Positions 8,747 to 20,860 of a DNA stretch of 64,000 bases are shown here, piece by piece. The notes beneath the pieces were generated by a model. That model worked only from the letters and a program-made list of their open reading frames with translations. It was not told the DNA's origin and did no database searches. The stretch is from Gymnothorax reevesii. Lineage: Eukaryota > Chordata > Actinopteri > Anguilliformes > Muraenidae. The DNA is taken from NCBI GenBank assembly GCA_029721435.1, contig CM056576.1, positions 69,581,876 to 69,645,875 on the forward strand. The letters are read 5' to 3'. Made by a program: the position numbers and the translations under genes. Within the stretch, counting starts at the first letter, position 1. Every line of letters begins with the position of its first letter.

Positions 8747-11008
8747 ATGAGCGTACGTTGCCCGATCGAGAATTGTAACTATGTGGCTGCACACGCAGAG
8801 GCAGCAGTGGTGGCAGCAATGCTAAACATTCATGCGACAGTGCACATCGCAGCCCCCAGAGAGCCGCACACAAACACTAAGGTAGAGAAACTCAAGCGAC
8901 CCTCCATCGCATTAGCGGGAACGGCCGAGACATGGTCATACTTCCTAACCCGCTGGGATGAATACAAAAGGGGCACTAAATTGGCCGGTTCCGACGTCGT
9001 CACACAGCTGCTGGAATGCTGCGAGGAGGATTTAAGAAAAGACCTCACCCGCGCAGCAGGCAAGAGCCTAGTAGACAGTGACGAAAAAGACGTCCTTTCA
9101 GCTATGAAGGCACTCGCTGTCCGTTCTGAAAACACGATGGTGGCTCGCGTGGCTCTATCTAACATGCGGCAGGGACATGAAGAGCCAATCAGATCGTTTC
9201 ACGCTCGTTTGAAGGGGCAGGCAGGCACATGCAAATATGAAATGAAATGCACTAAAGAGGGCTGTGGCCAAATAAATGACTTTACAGAGGAAATATTGCG
9301 TGATGTGATTGCCCGAGGCATAGCAGATCAGGAGATACAGCTTGACTTACTCAGTGAAAAAAATCAGAATATGCAATTAAAGGACATGATAGAATACATT
9401 GAAGCTAAAGAGTCAGGAAAGCGCTCAGCCTCACGCCTGCTCGACCCCCAAAGCACAAACTCGATTAGCAGCTCATATCGACGAGGGAAACAGCAGGACG
9501 TCCGCGCCAAGGCGGGCCCAAGGACAGAAAAATTAAAGGTGAAACCAGAGGGAGCCTGCATCTACTGTGGCGAGGTAGGCCATGGTAAGACACCGCAGTG
9601 GCGCATCCGGCGTGCTGAGTGCCCTGCATACGGCAAGACTTGCCGGAAATGCAGCCGTCAAAATCACCTCGACAAGGTCTGCCTGGGTGGCCGCTCAGCT
9701 GGACCACCACCAGAGGAGACTGACGGGGTGTGCGACGAACAGCAGACGGCAGCATTTGATGAACTATGCACACTCACCATGGACAGCGCCAACAACAAGG
9801 TATGCACATTACCCCTGGCCCACCATCTGTATGACGACATGTGTGACAAGTGGATGAGGCGCCCGTCCAACCCACAGCCATACATCCGCCTCACCCTCTG
9901 CGTCCAGCGTGAGGATTACAGAGCCCTGGGCCTCGACCTTCGGAAACACACCCGCACTGTAACCCTACCAGCCATGGCGGACACGGGGTGCCAGAGCTGC
10001 CTGATCGGTGTCAAGGTTGCCCAGCAGCTGGGCCTGAGCACTGACGACCTCATCCCTGTGTCAATGACTATGAGAGCTGCGAACAATGAAGGCATACGCA
10101 TTCTTGGGGCCGCCATCATCAGGTTCCCCGGTAACAGCAGTGACGCCCGGAGGCTGGAGACTCGTCAAATCGCATACGTGACAGACACTTCAGACCGTAT
10201 TTTCCTCTCTCGTGCGGCCTGTGTGGACCTTGGCATGATATCAGACAAGTTCCCAACACTCGGCGAGGTCAACTTGGCAACCACAGATCATTGTGACTGC
10301 CCACGGCGTGCAGAGCCCCCAACCAAACCAACTTCGCTTCCCATGCCGGCCACGGAGGCCAACAGGGAGGCTTTACGGAGAAACCTCCTGGAGCTGTATG
10401 CTCAGAGCACATTCAACACATGCCCTCACCAGCCCCTGCCAAGGATGTCTGGTCCGCCACTTCGCCTCATGCTCGACGACGACGCTACTCCAGTAGCCCA
10501 CCACACCCCCATCCCGGTGGCCATACACTGGCAGAGCGAGGTGAAGGCTGGCCTTGACCAGGATGTTCGTCTAGGCGTGCTGGAAGAGGTGCCCATTGGC
10601 ACGCCAGTGACATGGTGTCACCGCATGGTGATCTGTGCCAAAAAGAACGGCGAGCCACGGCGCACTGTTGACTTCCAAGCCCTGAACAAACACGCCCTCC
10701 GTGAAACCCACCACACACAATCACCCTTCCACCAGGCAAGGCAAGTACCCAGTGGGAAGTACAAAACCGTGTTCGATGCCTGGAATGGTTACCACAGTGT
10801 CCCGCTGCACGAGGACGACCGCCACAAAACAACATTCATCACCCCATGGGGCAGGTATCGATACCTCTCGGCCCCACAAGGATACATAGCATCGGGGGAC
10901 GGTTACTCACGCCGCTACGACGAGGTGGTCGCAGATATCGGCAACAAGACCAAGTGTGTGGACGACACGTTGCTGTGGGCTGACACCATGGAGGAGGCCT
11001 ACTTTTAG
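8747..11008 (+). CDS. Gypsy-2 gag, protease and N-terminal reverse transcriptase, ended by a premature TAG
   Basis: The ATG at 8747 opens MSVRCPIENCNY, a cysteine-rich start. Residues about 45-230 are a capsid-like helical region. Cysteine/histidine boxes follow near residue 270 (CIYCGEVGHG) and 295 (CPAYGKTCRKC, NHLDKVC). The protease centre is MADTGCQSCLIG near residue 410. RT motifs are RRTVDFQALNKH, VFDAWNGYHSVPL, SAPQGYIAS and KCVDDTLLW near residue 742, where Tyr of the usual YxDD is Cys. The frame stops at TAG 11006 inside RT, and the same frame continues for 840 codons in the next entry. It is codon-rich, unlike the AT-rich flanks, which is consistent with a young insertion. Confidence 0.92.
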   Translation: MSVRCPIENCNYVAAHAEAAVVAAMLNIHATVHIAAPREPHTNTKVEKLKRPSIALAGTAETWSYFLTRWDEYKRGTKLAGSDVVTQLLECCEEDLRKDLTRAAGKSLVDSDEKDVLSAMKALAVRSENTMVARVALSNMRQGHEEPIRSFHARLKGQAGTCKYEMKCTKEGCGQINDFTEEILRDVIARGIADQEIQLDLLSEKNQNMQLKDMIEYIEAKESGKRSASRLLDPQSTNSISSSYRRGKQQDVRAKAGPRTEKLKVKPEGACIYCGEVGHGKTPQWRIRRAECPAYGKTCRKCSRQNHLDKVCLGGRSAGPPPEETDGVCDEQQTAAFDELCTLTMDSANNKVCTLPLAHHLYDDMCDKWMRRPSNPQPYIRLTLCVQREDYRALGLDLRKHTRTVTLPAMADTGCQSCLIGVKVAQQLGLSTDDLIPVSMTMRAANNEGIRILGAAIIRFPGNSSDARRLETRQIAYVTDTSDRIFLSRAACVDLGMISDKFPTLGEVNLATTDHCDCPRRAEPPTKPTSLPMPATEANREALRRNLLELYAQSTFNTCPHQPLPRMSGPPLRLMLDDDATPVAHHTPIPVAIHWQSEVKAGLDQDVRLGVLEEVPIGTPVTWCHRMVICAKKNGEPRRTVDFQALNKHALRETHHTQSPFHQARQVPSGKYKTVFDAWNGYHSVPLHEDDRHKTTFITPWGRYRYLSAPQGYIASGDGYSRRYDEVVADIGNKTKCVDDTLLWADTMEEAYF

Positions 11009-13528
11009 GCAGTACAGTGGCTCGACATTTGCGGCAGAAACGGTATTGTCCTCAACCCTGACAAATTTGTCTTTGCCTCACCGACAGTGGAATTCGCAGG
11101 CTTCACTATTACCATGACTGACGTACGGCCATGCAGTCGTTACCTGGAGGCGATCAGAGACTTTCCGCGGCCACGAAACGTCACTGACGTCAGGTCCTGG
11201 TTCGGACTGGTCAACCAGGTGGCCTACGCCTTCAGTATGGCTGAACGCATGCAGCCGTTTCGGAAGCTCCTACAGAACGGTGTGCGCTTCGAGTGGTCTC
11301 CGGAGCTGGAGGAGGTCTTCCGCGAGTCCAAGGAGACGATCGTCCGGGAGATCGAGCGTGGCGTCCGCATCTTCGACAAGTCCAAACCCACATGCCTCGC
11401 CACAGACTGGTCAAGGGATGGGGTCGGCTTCTGGCTGTTCCAGAAACATTGTCGGTGCATGCTAGTCAAACCCTTCTGCTGCACCGACGGCTGGAAGGTG
11501 ACCCTGGTCGGCAGCAGGTTCACCCACGCGGCAGAGTCGAGATACGCACCCATAGAGGGCGAGGCGCTTGCAGTCGCTGACGCCTTGGACAAGGCACGCT
11601 ACTTCGTGCTGGGCTGCAAGGACCTCATCGTGGCCGTTGACCACAAGCCATTGCTCAAACTCCTCAGCGACAGGGCGCTCGATGACATTCCCAACCCCCG
11701 CCTCAGGAATCTCAAAGAAAAGACCCTGCGCTATCGCTTTCGCATCATACACGTCCCTGGCATGAAAAACAGGGCCGCTGACGCTATGTCGCGCAGACCG
11801 GTCGGCACCCCATGCCCATCGCCCATGGATCTCCCTGATGACAACGCTGCAATTGTTACCCACCTCTCACCCAGTGCGCACGCCGATGTCCTGTCTCTCA
11901 TACGGCGGACAGGGCCCGTGGACGACGACGAGGGTGGTGACTTGACCTGGTGCGCTGCAGGGCTTGAGTCACTGCAGTCCGTGACATGGGATCGCGTCAG
12001 GGAGGCCACCAGCAGCGACGATGATATGCGCGCACTGGAGGAGATGGCGGCGGACGGCTTCCCCGAGTCCAGGGCTGGGATGCCTGCAGCGATCCGTGGC
12101 TTCTACCAGTACCGCGAGGACATTACGTCAGCTGATGGAGTAGTCCTGTACCGAGACAGAGTGGTCATACCACCTTCACTCCGCAGCGAGGTGCTGGACA
12201 CCCTGCACGCCGCTCACCAGGGCGTCTCCATGATGACCGCCCGTGCGGAATCGTCCGTGTTTTGGCCAGGCATGTCGGCTGAAATCCTTGCCACCCGGAA
12301 TGGCTGTGAACATTGTCATCGGATGGCGCCCTCCCAGCCTGCGGCACCACCGACTCCCCCCATCATGCCTGTTTACCCCTTCCAGGCTGTCTGCGCTGAC
12401 TTTTTCATGCACAGAGGGGTGCACTACCTCGTCATTGTGGACCGTTACTCAAACTGGCCAATCATCTCCAGATCAATGGGGGGTGCCGCGGACCTCATAT
12501 GCCACCTGCGTCAAGCCTTTGCCACATACGGGACGCCTGAGGAACTGGCGTCTGACGGGGGGCCGGAGTTCACCTCTGCCGAGACCAGATCTTTCCTGCG
12601 CAGATGGGGCGTACACCACCGCCTCGCATCTGTGGCCTTCCCCCACAGCAACTGCCGTGCTGAGATCGGCGTCAAGACAATGAAGCGGCTGATCACGGAC
12701 AACACGGGTCCGAAAGGGGAACTGGACACTGACCCTGTGCAGAGGGCAATACTGCTCTACCGCAACACGCCCGACCCTGACACAAAGATTTCTCCTGCGA
12801 TGTGCGTTTTCGGCCGACCGATACGGGACTTTATCCCGATTCCCCCCGGGAGGTACAGGCCCCATACCACGTGGCGTGAGACGCTGACTGCAAGGGAGGA
12901 GGCCCTGCGAAAGCGCCACATCCGCACAGCTGACAATTGGGCGGAGCACACCAGGCGCCTCCCACCCCTCAAAGTGGGGGACTTTGTGCGTGTGCAGAAC
13001 CAGACGGGTCCCCACCCCAACAAGTGGGACAGGACAGGCTGCGTCGTTGAGGTGCGCCAGCATGATCAATACGTGGTCAAGATTGACGGCTCGGGCAGGG
13101 TCTCCCTTCGGAACCGGAGGTTCCTGCGCAAGTTCCTCCCCGTTCGCAACGACCAGCTCCCCCCCCGGTCAATTCACGACGACCTGGCACCTCATGCTAC
13201 CACCCAAACGCCTATCGCGCCGCCTGTGCTGCCTGGCCCCCTGAGTGGCCCGGCGACGCCTGCGACAGAGCCGGGGCCTGCCTTACCGCCGGGACCCACT
13301 ACATCATCGGCCCCGCCTCTCATGGACCTTTCCCAGCGCAGCGGGCAGCCCCTGCCCATTCCACCTATGACCTCAGCGCAAGGCGTCCCTGTTATGCCAC
13401 CGCTGGCTCCTGTAGCCCCTGCGGCTGCCCTGCCTTCATCGCCCAACGTGTCACCAGCGACGGGCTTACGCCGGTCCACCAGGACACCCAGCGTGCCTGC
13501 ATGGCACAGGGACTATGTTATGAGGTAG
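11009..13528 (+). CDS. Gypsy-2 pol after the TAG: RT thumb, RNase H, integrase
   Basis: It is in the same frame as the preceding gag-RT segment; the first internal Met is at 11087, but similarity begins right after the TAG with LNPDKFVFASPTVEFAGF. RNase H residues include CLATDWSRDGVGFWL, IEGEALAVADAL and VAVDHKPLLKLL. Integrase has an HHCC region (LHAAHQGVSM to GCEHCHR), then D in VCADFFMHRG, D in LASDGGPEFTS and E in NCRAEIGVKTMK, so the triad is complete. The C-terminus holds a small barrel-like segment and about 110 proline-rich residues ending STRTPSVPAWHRDYVMR. Without the upstream nonsense codon this would be one polyprotein of about 1593 residues. Confidence 0.92.
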   Translation, partial: AVQWLDICGRNGIVLNPDKFVFASPTVEFAGFTITMTDVRPCSRYLEAIRDFPRPRNVTDVRSWFGLVNQVAYAFSMAERMQPFRKLLQNGVRFEWSPELEEVFRESKETIVREIERGVRIFDKSKPTCLATDWSRDGVGFWLFQKHCRCMLVKPFCCTDGWKVTLVGSRFTHAAESRYAPIEGEALAVADALDKARYFVLGCKDLIVAVDHKPLLKLLSDRALDDIPNPRLRNLKEKTLRYRFRIIHVPGMKNRAADAMSRRPVGTPCPSPMDLPDDNAAIVTHLSPSAHADVLSLIRRTGPVDDDEGGDLTWCAAGLESLQSVTWDRVREATSSDDDMRALEEMAADGFPESRAGMPAAIRGFYQYREDITSADGVVLYRDRVVIPPSLRSEVLDTLHAAHQGVSMMTARAESSVFWPGMSAEILATRNGCEHCHRMAPSQPAAPPTPPIMPVYPFQAVCADFFMHRGVHYLVIVDRYSNWPIISRSMGGAADLICHLRQAFATYGTPEELASDGGPEFTSAETRSFLRRWGVHHRLASVAFPHSNCRAEIGVKTMKRLITDNTGPKGELDTDPVQRAILLYRNTPDPDTKISPAMCVFGRPIRDFIPIPPGRYRPHTTWRETLTAREEALRKRHIRTADNWAEHTRRLPPLKVGDFVRVQNQTGPHPNKWDRTGCVVEVRQHDQYVVKIDGSGRVSLRNRRFLRKFLPVRNDQLPPRSIHDDLAPHATTQTPIAPPVLPGPLSGPATPATEPGPALPPGPTTSSAPPLMDLSQRSGQPLPIPPMTSAQGVPVMPPLAPVAPAAALPSSPNVSPATGLRRSTRTPSVPAWHRDYVMR

Positions 13529-13663
13529 CCTTTAATGGGTTCCTTGGGCATAGCATGACTTGTTCTACATTTGTTATTTCTGCTGTTTGCTGTTGTTATT
13601 GCACTATTACTATGCCTTTGTTATTACAGCCTTTGTTTAGAAGTGTTAAAGGCTCGGGGGGAG

Positions 13664-13840
13664 ATAGGGAATATTGTAGTACGGACCCTTTTACTGACAC
13701 ACAGGCAAACAGGAAGTTAATAACTTGTTTGAGATAAGCCTGACGGCATTTAGGAAGCTGTTCATGACATGTTTGATTATTGTCATTTCACTGCTACGTC
13801 CCATTAAAGCGAGTGAACAAATGGAGCATTGTTTTTATCT
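13664..13840 (+). repeat. 3' LTR of Gypsy-2 (177 bp)
   Basis: It is the downstream copy, preceded by GGCTCGGGGGGAG and followed by the AAAAT duplication. It differs from the 5' copy only by T at 13834. Confidence 0.93.
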
Positions 13841-14289
13841 AAAATACGTCACACATTTATTTTCAATATGTGATCTTAACTCAGTACGAGATCATTGCAA
13901 TCAGGCTGTATTCCTTTTCCCCACTAAAAATGAAAAAACTTAAGAGACAATAGTATAGTATATTGTATAGTATATTGTAATGGTAGTATTAAGCCGCTTG
14001 CACACTGGACGCGAAATGAAGTTTTTGCACGACAGATTGCGTTGAACGCAGTGTCTACGTGTCCGAAAGTGTGACAGAGTTTTATATCTAATATATCTCT
14101 GTGTCCAACAGTCGGACGGTTTCAATATAACTCCGTGTCCCACAGACGATTATTGGTTTTAATTTTTTCAAATCTATCGAATGTTTTAGATATTAAACGT
14201 GAATGTTTTGATATAAGGGCTCAGTTCTTCAAGATGAGTACCGAGAATTTCAATCAATGTTTCTGTTTAAACTCTGCTCAACAAAGTGA

Positions 14290-14650
14290 GTCGACATTGG
14301 CGCAGGACAATGCGCAATGCCTGTCGAACATTAAATGCAAAATACTCTGTGTCTGACAGCCAAAAAAAAAAGAAAAAAAGTGGACGATTGAAATAGATTG
14401 ATAACGAAAGAAAGAATAAAAAGAAGCATTTTAACAACAAACGGAACATCCAATGAACACTGCAATTTATTTATTTGCGGGCCATCTTTTTTGGATGTTC
14501 TGTTTGTTGGTGATATATTTTTATTCTTTGTTTCGTTATAAATCTCATATCAATACTTTTAGTTTTTGCTGGCTGCCAGACATGGAGTATTTTGCATTTT
14601 GCGTCGGGCAGTCTTGATTGTGCATGCGATAATTTATTCACGCAGTCAAT
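14290..14650. repeat. Imperfect hairpin, probable MITE
   Basis: The stretch TGCAAAATACTC...GACAGCC (14335-14360) and the following arm to about 14455 are mirrored, with many mismatches, by 14470-14605 (GGCTGCCAGACATGGAGTATTTTGCA). The arms share AACGAAA.AAAGAATAAAA and AACATCCAA. No target duplication could be fixed. No protein is encoded. Confidence 0.6.
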
Positions 14651-16734
14651 GGTCATGGAATTGATTTGCTCACTGTGGAAATAAAGCGTGAATCTGTTCG
14701 AGCCATCTGACTAATTTTCAAAAGAGAGACTGAATAAAAACCGTTGTCTGTCTTCAACGAAAGAAAACAGACGAATAAAAAGACCAAGAAAAGTCGATGT
14801 CTATCAATTTGCATTTTGTGAAGGTCGAACACAAACATGGCCATTTTATATTTTTCGGAGCTCGAGGCCTGTTGTTTTGAAGTTGAGTCATGGATGAAAT
14901 CAGACTAAAACCTGAGATTAATATGATTCAGAATTGTTCTCCAAACACAGATAAGCAGTAGATAAAGTGACCATGAGAAGTAGAAACAATCATAAACAGA
15001 ACTACAGTTTATTTATAGAAGTTACTCTGCGGTCTTATACTATGGGATGAGGCTGAACCTTATTCATTTGGATTCATATTCTGAATAATGCTGTAGGAAA
15101 ATTCAAGAGTATATAATATAGCAGCTTTCATTGTAGAGATACACATCTGAATTTCTACTGAATATGTAAAATTTACAGTTTTTATAATTTAATCTGAGAG
15201 GCATTTACCCTGAAATGTAATATTCATTTTCCACAGGAAGAGCAGACAAAATAGACAAGCTACAGCTTCTGTTTTTGCTGGAATTTAATTTAAAAACAGC
15301 TTAGCTAAGAACAAACATGCAGTTCCATTCTACAAACAACACCATGGCTTAGTATTAACTATTCAAATCTAAACAATCATCAATATTTTGAATGGCAGCA
15401 ACATATTTATATTTACAAAAATACACTAGTGGATAAATTTGAAACTTACTAAACTGCGTGAAGTGGACTTTGCCTCACACCAAGTGGTCGGTTAGAACTA
15501 TGATCTGGCAAGAAATAATTTTGGTTAAATTCTACGGTATGGTTAGAATGATTTCATGAATAAATACACCATACATGGAAACATGATCTCCACATGTATT
15601 TATTTTAGTATTGCTAAAGGTAATTCATTGCATCAACATTAATTTCTGATTTACATACAATAAGGGGAATGATTAGGTCTTCTTGAATTCTTCAGCATCG
15701 GCCCAGTGAAATCCTTCCCCAAAGTCTTCAGTACAACTAAAAATAAATAATCTATTAAATCGGAATGTTGCTAATGTGAAATAATCCCACCATCACTGGG
15801 TGCTGATACTTGAAATAAAATTGTACAATAATGAAATAAAAAACTACACTTCTGAAAAATAAGCTTTCAATTCAAAAAATACTTTAAACAGTATACAAAA
15901 CTCCACCCTGCATCATTTACTCTCCCCCATCATTACCCGGAAAGTCTTTCTTGAAACACTGTGGTATGATAATAAATATGATTTAGTTGTTTTTGGTAAT
16001 AGTTTAGGGTTGGTTTAATATGCATCTCATCACTTTTCAATCAAAGATGGATATAAATAGTAAGAAAGATCTTTGCTGAAACTTTCATTATTACACTTAA
16101 TAATAATATTTAACACTGCCCATATCACAATAGTAACATCACAACAAAAATACAGATCATAAAAAACTGTACAGGAAATTACAGTTAATCTAAAATACAT
16201 TATTCTGTTAATGTTCAGCGATAAAATTGAAAAGATTACATATTGTAATTTGTTGTTTTTTTTCTTTTTAAAGAAATACATAAATCAAGAAATACAGCCA
16301 ATCCTCAGTAAAGATGCAAAACAACCCACAGTGGTTTCCACAAAAGCGCACAGGATCCCAGTTAAAATGCGTGATGGCTGACTGGCCTCTCACCACAGAC
16401 AATCTTACCACCTTCCTTGAAATTTGATTAAAGCGCTTATTCATTCTTTACAATGGAGTGGTTAGCAGACCCTCAGTAAACAGAGGACTGGTCCAAACAC
16501 ATCATCCTCCCCACGCAAAGACAACTGTACATTGCCTGTAACCACTACCTGCCCCACTAGCCTAGGGACAGTATAGTAGCACTGCTGGCTCAAATAAGGC
16601 AGGCCCTTTACTGTTCTATTAGTTTATCTTTTTAGTTTTGGAAACAAGGCAGATGTTTACCCTAAGCAATGCAATGGTAAGTGTTTAAAGTGTTTTTTTC
16701 CCCTCATTCAAGCTAAGGCTGCCCTCCTGGCTGA
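14651..16734 (-). other. AT-rich sequence 3' of the pak5-like stop codon
   Basis: No coding sequence of any known family. Because the kinase gene reads leftward and ends at 16735, the 3' untranslated region should lie here. Several minus-strand AATAAA candidates exist (plus-strand TTTATT, for example near 15598), but the true poly(A) site cannot be chosen from sequence alone. Confidence 0.5.
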
Positions 16735-16905
<171 letters not shown>

Positions 16906-17089
16906 TCATTACCCTTATACTTTGCTGTCACGTAGGCAGATATAATATTTTTTAAGTAACATGAAGAGGAGCAGATAAAACGGGTGAAGATGTGACAGAA
17001 TGTATTAGCATTATCATTGCACAGAAACCACACTCAGCTCATGCATGATGTTGTCTTCTATTGTTAAGTAGATGCGTAAAAACGGCTTA

Positions 17090-17818
17090 GGGCCCTATTT
17101 TAATGATCTAGACGCATAGTTTATAGCGTGTGGCACTAGAGAATTTAGGGCTTGTCCAAATCCAGTTTTGCTCGTTCTATGGCGGGTTATCAGGGCGCAA
17201 TGGAAGGCGCAAGGTTCAAAGGGGTCTTACTCCATCTCTTAATTAATCATAGGCATGTGTTGAGTGTAAAACAAAATAAGCCAATCAGAGTATCATCTCC
17301 CATATCCCGTAGAAGCCAAATGCCCTCGCACCCCAGCGAACAGCTATTATGAGGGCACCGCTTGGCTAGTAGCAGTGGAAAAAAAAACAAAGCGTAAGCT
17401 GCAGATGAAAGGGTCTGCGAAGCTTGAGAGACAAGTAAACCATTACTTTAAATATGGAAAAATAAAAATGGTTATCCCCAAAAATGTAATATCTTTTTTT
17501 TCTGAATGATTTTATTCATACCCTGATGTTGAAAATCATCGCATTGAATGTTCGGGGCTGCATTTGAACTTTACATTACAATACAACTTGTGGATAAAAC
17601 AAGCAAATGAAAAAAAAATTTAATTTAGGGTCACGGGTAGCGATTCGCTGGACCACACCTCGTTTATTCACCAACACGCCCATGGGTGCACAATTTGGCA
17701 CAAATCCATTCACTACTTAGGCAGACTGGATGCTGGCCGGGTTAATGCTATTTGCGTTGGTCGGAAAGTAGCAAAAATATGCGCTTTACGCTTTCCCCAG
17801 TGTGTACGATAGAGGCCC
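17090..17818. repeat. Inverted-terminal-repeat element filling most of the last pak5 intron
   Basis: The left end GGGCCCTATTTTAATGATC and the right end CGATAGAGGCCC are imperfect inverted copies. The body (about 730 bp) has no transposase. It occupies over half of the 1278-bp intron between the last two coding exons. The expected 3-bp duplication is not clean (TTA on the left, AAA on the right), so the exact ends are uncertain. Confidence 0.55.
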
Positions 17819-18144
17819 AAATTTTAAAATGAGGAAATACGTTGCACTAAAGATGTGATGAGTGCATTTTTAAGTAATGGATCAAGAAGAAAATACTGGA
17901 ATAAATAAATACACCGACCAGGGTTCAAGTGATGCCTTACTGAAGTTTGCAGCTGGCTGCCATTCATTTTCCCAGCTGGTTAACGGGCCGTACACTGCTC
18001 CTATTTAACATTATTACTCATAAACTACAACACAGTCAGTCAAAATGAATGGAATATTTACTAAAATTTTCTACCGTACATTTCTGTGAGTGTAAAGGCT
18101 GATAAACATCTTTGGCCCAAAAACACCTCAAACACACCCACTCA

Positions 18145-18303
<159 letters not shown>

Positions 18304-19030
18304 CTACAAATAGCACAGTACATAAAAAGCAATTCAGGAATATCAGGCTGAGAAACAAATTTCCTTCAGTCCTGACCTCAAAACACTCCCATCAACCATC
18401 AGTATACTGTCAAATATATCAGACTGCGCAGGGTTTCCCCCCGAAAAATCAATAATAGAGGGGTGCAGTGGTGGTATGAAGCAGCTATCCTTGGTTTTCA
18501 CGTTATAGTAAACTGTCAACAGCAGGGCTATTCAATTACAATTTTCTGAGGGCCACTCCTTCAACAAATACATTTTATGGGGGTCGACCATCGCCCAAGA
18601 CATTATTTGCCCAAGTTCATGGTGGGCTAAAGGAAACTTGACACAGCCTTTTTTTAAAACTTGAACAAATGCTAAAATAACTTAAAGAAAGAGCGTTTTT
18701 TTCCCAATCACGTCTTCAGCTAAATCGTACACCTTTAGGCCAAATACATTATAATTTCTTTACGTTGGCATATTGAGTGGCATTTTAATGAAAAGTAGCA
18801 CAGTTCCACTGAAATGCATTTGTTGCAAAGCAGACACATTTGTTTCCTCCCTGTGATTTCTATGAATGCCTTGTTGAACTGGCAATTTACATTTTTAAGT
18901 TTCTAGCAAGATTTTGAGATCTAACAATCAAAGATTCGCATCTGTAATATAAAATACAAGGTGACTCAGCCAAGATCTGACAAGCAAGCCGGATAGGCTA
19001 TTACGGGAGACGTGGCGACAACACAAGTAA
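18304..19030. other. Intron sequence, nothing recognised
   Basis: The left end of the 25.5-kb pak5 intron. No gene, LTR or transposase motif was found. Confidence 0.5.
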
Positions 19031-19832
19031 GGGCCTGTGTCCACAGGCAGCATTTTTTCTGCTGGTAGCGTCATTTTCAATGCCAATTCTATGAAGTTCA
19101 GCAAAGTCAGTGCTCAACGGCCATGGAGCAAAAAAATTCCCACAGCTTACAGCTTTTTTTCTGCAGCGTTCATGGCGCTATCAGCTGGAAATAGTTCAAC
19201 TTTCAGAACACCACCTGGCTTGTCGATGTCACCTCTCTTACCAACAAATTAAAATCAAGTAGAGGGAGGTACTTGCAATATTAGCAACAATGGTGTCTCA
19301 AATCAAGGGAGGTACTTACAATATTAGCAAGAATGGTGGTGTGTCAAATTAATTAGCATCTGTTTAGGTTTGCTTACTGTTCTCTGTTTAGGGAATCTAG
19401 GCGCTGACAAGTTAGTAATTATCTTTACATCAATGATGCTTTGTACCACAGCCCAACAACTGTAGGTAGGCAAAGACTTACCACTTACCCTCCCATTTAT
19501 TTTAACTAGGGTTGCTAAGTTTCCCAATGCATAGCAACTTAGTTATATAGTTCAAACCATATCAGACAGTGTAAGGTTCCCGTTACACTTTTGGGAAAGG
19601 AACATTCAGTGGCTCAGTTGCAACGACTATACACGATTTCTTTTAATTGTATTAGCTAACCTTTCGAAGGTCATGTAACAACTAACATTAAATTGAAGTT
19701 AGCAATGGTGGATTGCGAAGGTGCTAAGAAGACAGTTTTTGTAAATTGGCAACAATAAGCGCTGGAGAGGAGCACTCTGAAAATAAGGTTATAGGCACTT
19801 CCAGCTCAAAATGCTGCTTTTGGACAGTGGCC
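19031..19832. repeat. Probable nonautonomous DNA transposon with imperfect inverted ends
   Basis: GGGCCTGTGTCCACAGGCAG at the left is matched, with mismatches, by the reverse of CTGCTTTTGGACAGTGGCC at the right. The two ends share CAGCATTTT inside. It holds no transposase. The target duplication is unresolved. Confidence 0.45.
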
Positions 19833-20860
19833 TTAAACCAGCTTGGTCTTCAATTGTGCTGTAGTTCATTTATCACAACTATAACGATAAAGACTGAAAA
19901 AGATGCCTTTGTCTCATCAGTTCACTTTCCTTTCACGGATCCATTTGAAACTGGATCGCTGAGTATTCATGCGGGAAAGGATGCAGGTTTTGCGTGTTTA
20001 GTTTTAGCTGGTGCTATGCAGACAGATAGCAGCTAACATGTTAAGTTTGTAAATAAAGTGTTCCCTTGGAACACTTTTTAAACAGTCAGGAAACGTGTTT
20101 CATTTGAGGTATGAAAGGCGGTTTCATTTGAGGCCACACACCATCCAGTTATGTAGAATTCTTGTTCCAAATCTGAGCCACATGACTGTCATATTAGTCA
20201 GACACTGCAGTGTGCACTTGTGATTCATTTTTATTTACAGTGCTCTGCAGCCTTCGGTCCTCTTACTGGAGGTTTCAAGTATATGGTTTAATTGAGTCAA
20301 AAATCGATAACCACACGGATTTTCTGCCAATTCTACGTTGATTGTGGAATTCGTCTTACAACGCATTTTATGTTTGTGGAGTCTTTCCGAAAACCATCCA
20401 AAGCACGAAATTATTTTTTATAAAATAACAACACACCGCTCAAAATATTTAAATATGCAGAATCGATCAGATCAGAATTTCAGGCTCATCAAAGCCAAGA
20501 AAATCAGCTTCATTTTCACCATCACTTTCACCAAACAACATATGGCCTTTCATCATTAAACTCACTGCTTACTTACTTGACAACACGCACGGTAAAAACC
20601 CACGAAACAAGAATATTGTGATGATTCAGTCATGGGATGACTATGCAGTTTGAAGAAATTGTTGCAACATACAATACACTCCAGGGCCCCTCTAAACCAA
20701 TCTCCAATGTTGCTGCGTAAATATTAAAATCTGATTGGTATGGTGAAACAAACCTGCCCCCAAAACATCTTTTGCCATGACTAGCTGTTGTGGCTGAAAA
20801 CCTTCTCGATGCAATGGCCGCGATTCAGCAGCTCTCAAACAGCTTTTGCACCAAATGCAA
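19833..20860. other. Intron sequence, nothing recognised
   Basis: AT-rich sequence without family resemblance in any frame. Confidence 0.4.

Larger units (their letters stand above)
8440..13840 (+). mobile_element. Near-intact young Ty3/Gypsy element (Gypsy-2), 5401 bp
   Basis: Two 177-bp LTRs (8440-8616 and 13664-13840) differ at one position (C at 8610, T at 13834). The host duplication AAAAT lies at 8435-8439 and 13841-13845. A purine tract (about 13651-13663) abuts the 3' LTR. Between the LTRs one frame runs from ATG 8747 to TAG 13526-13528 and encodes gag, protease, RT, RNase H and integrase, interrupted only by TAG 11006-11008. The near-identical LTRs point to a recent insertion. Odd points are LTR ends that do not follow TG...CA and the absence of an obvious TGG primer site right after the 5' LTR. 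Confidence 0.95.

Noticed and set aside
8747..13528. Gypsy-2 frame as a host gene or domesticated protein
   Set aside because: It is flanked by near-identical LTRs and a target duplication, and carries full gag-pol domains, so it is a mobile element.
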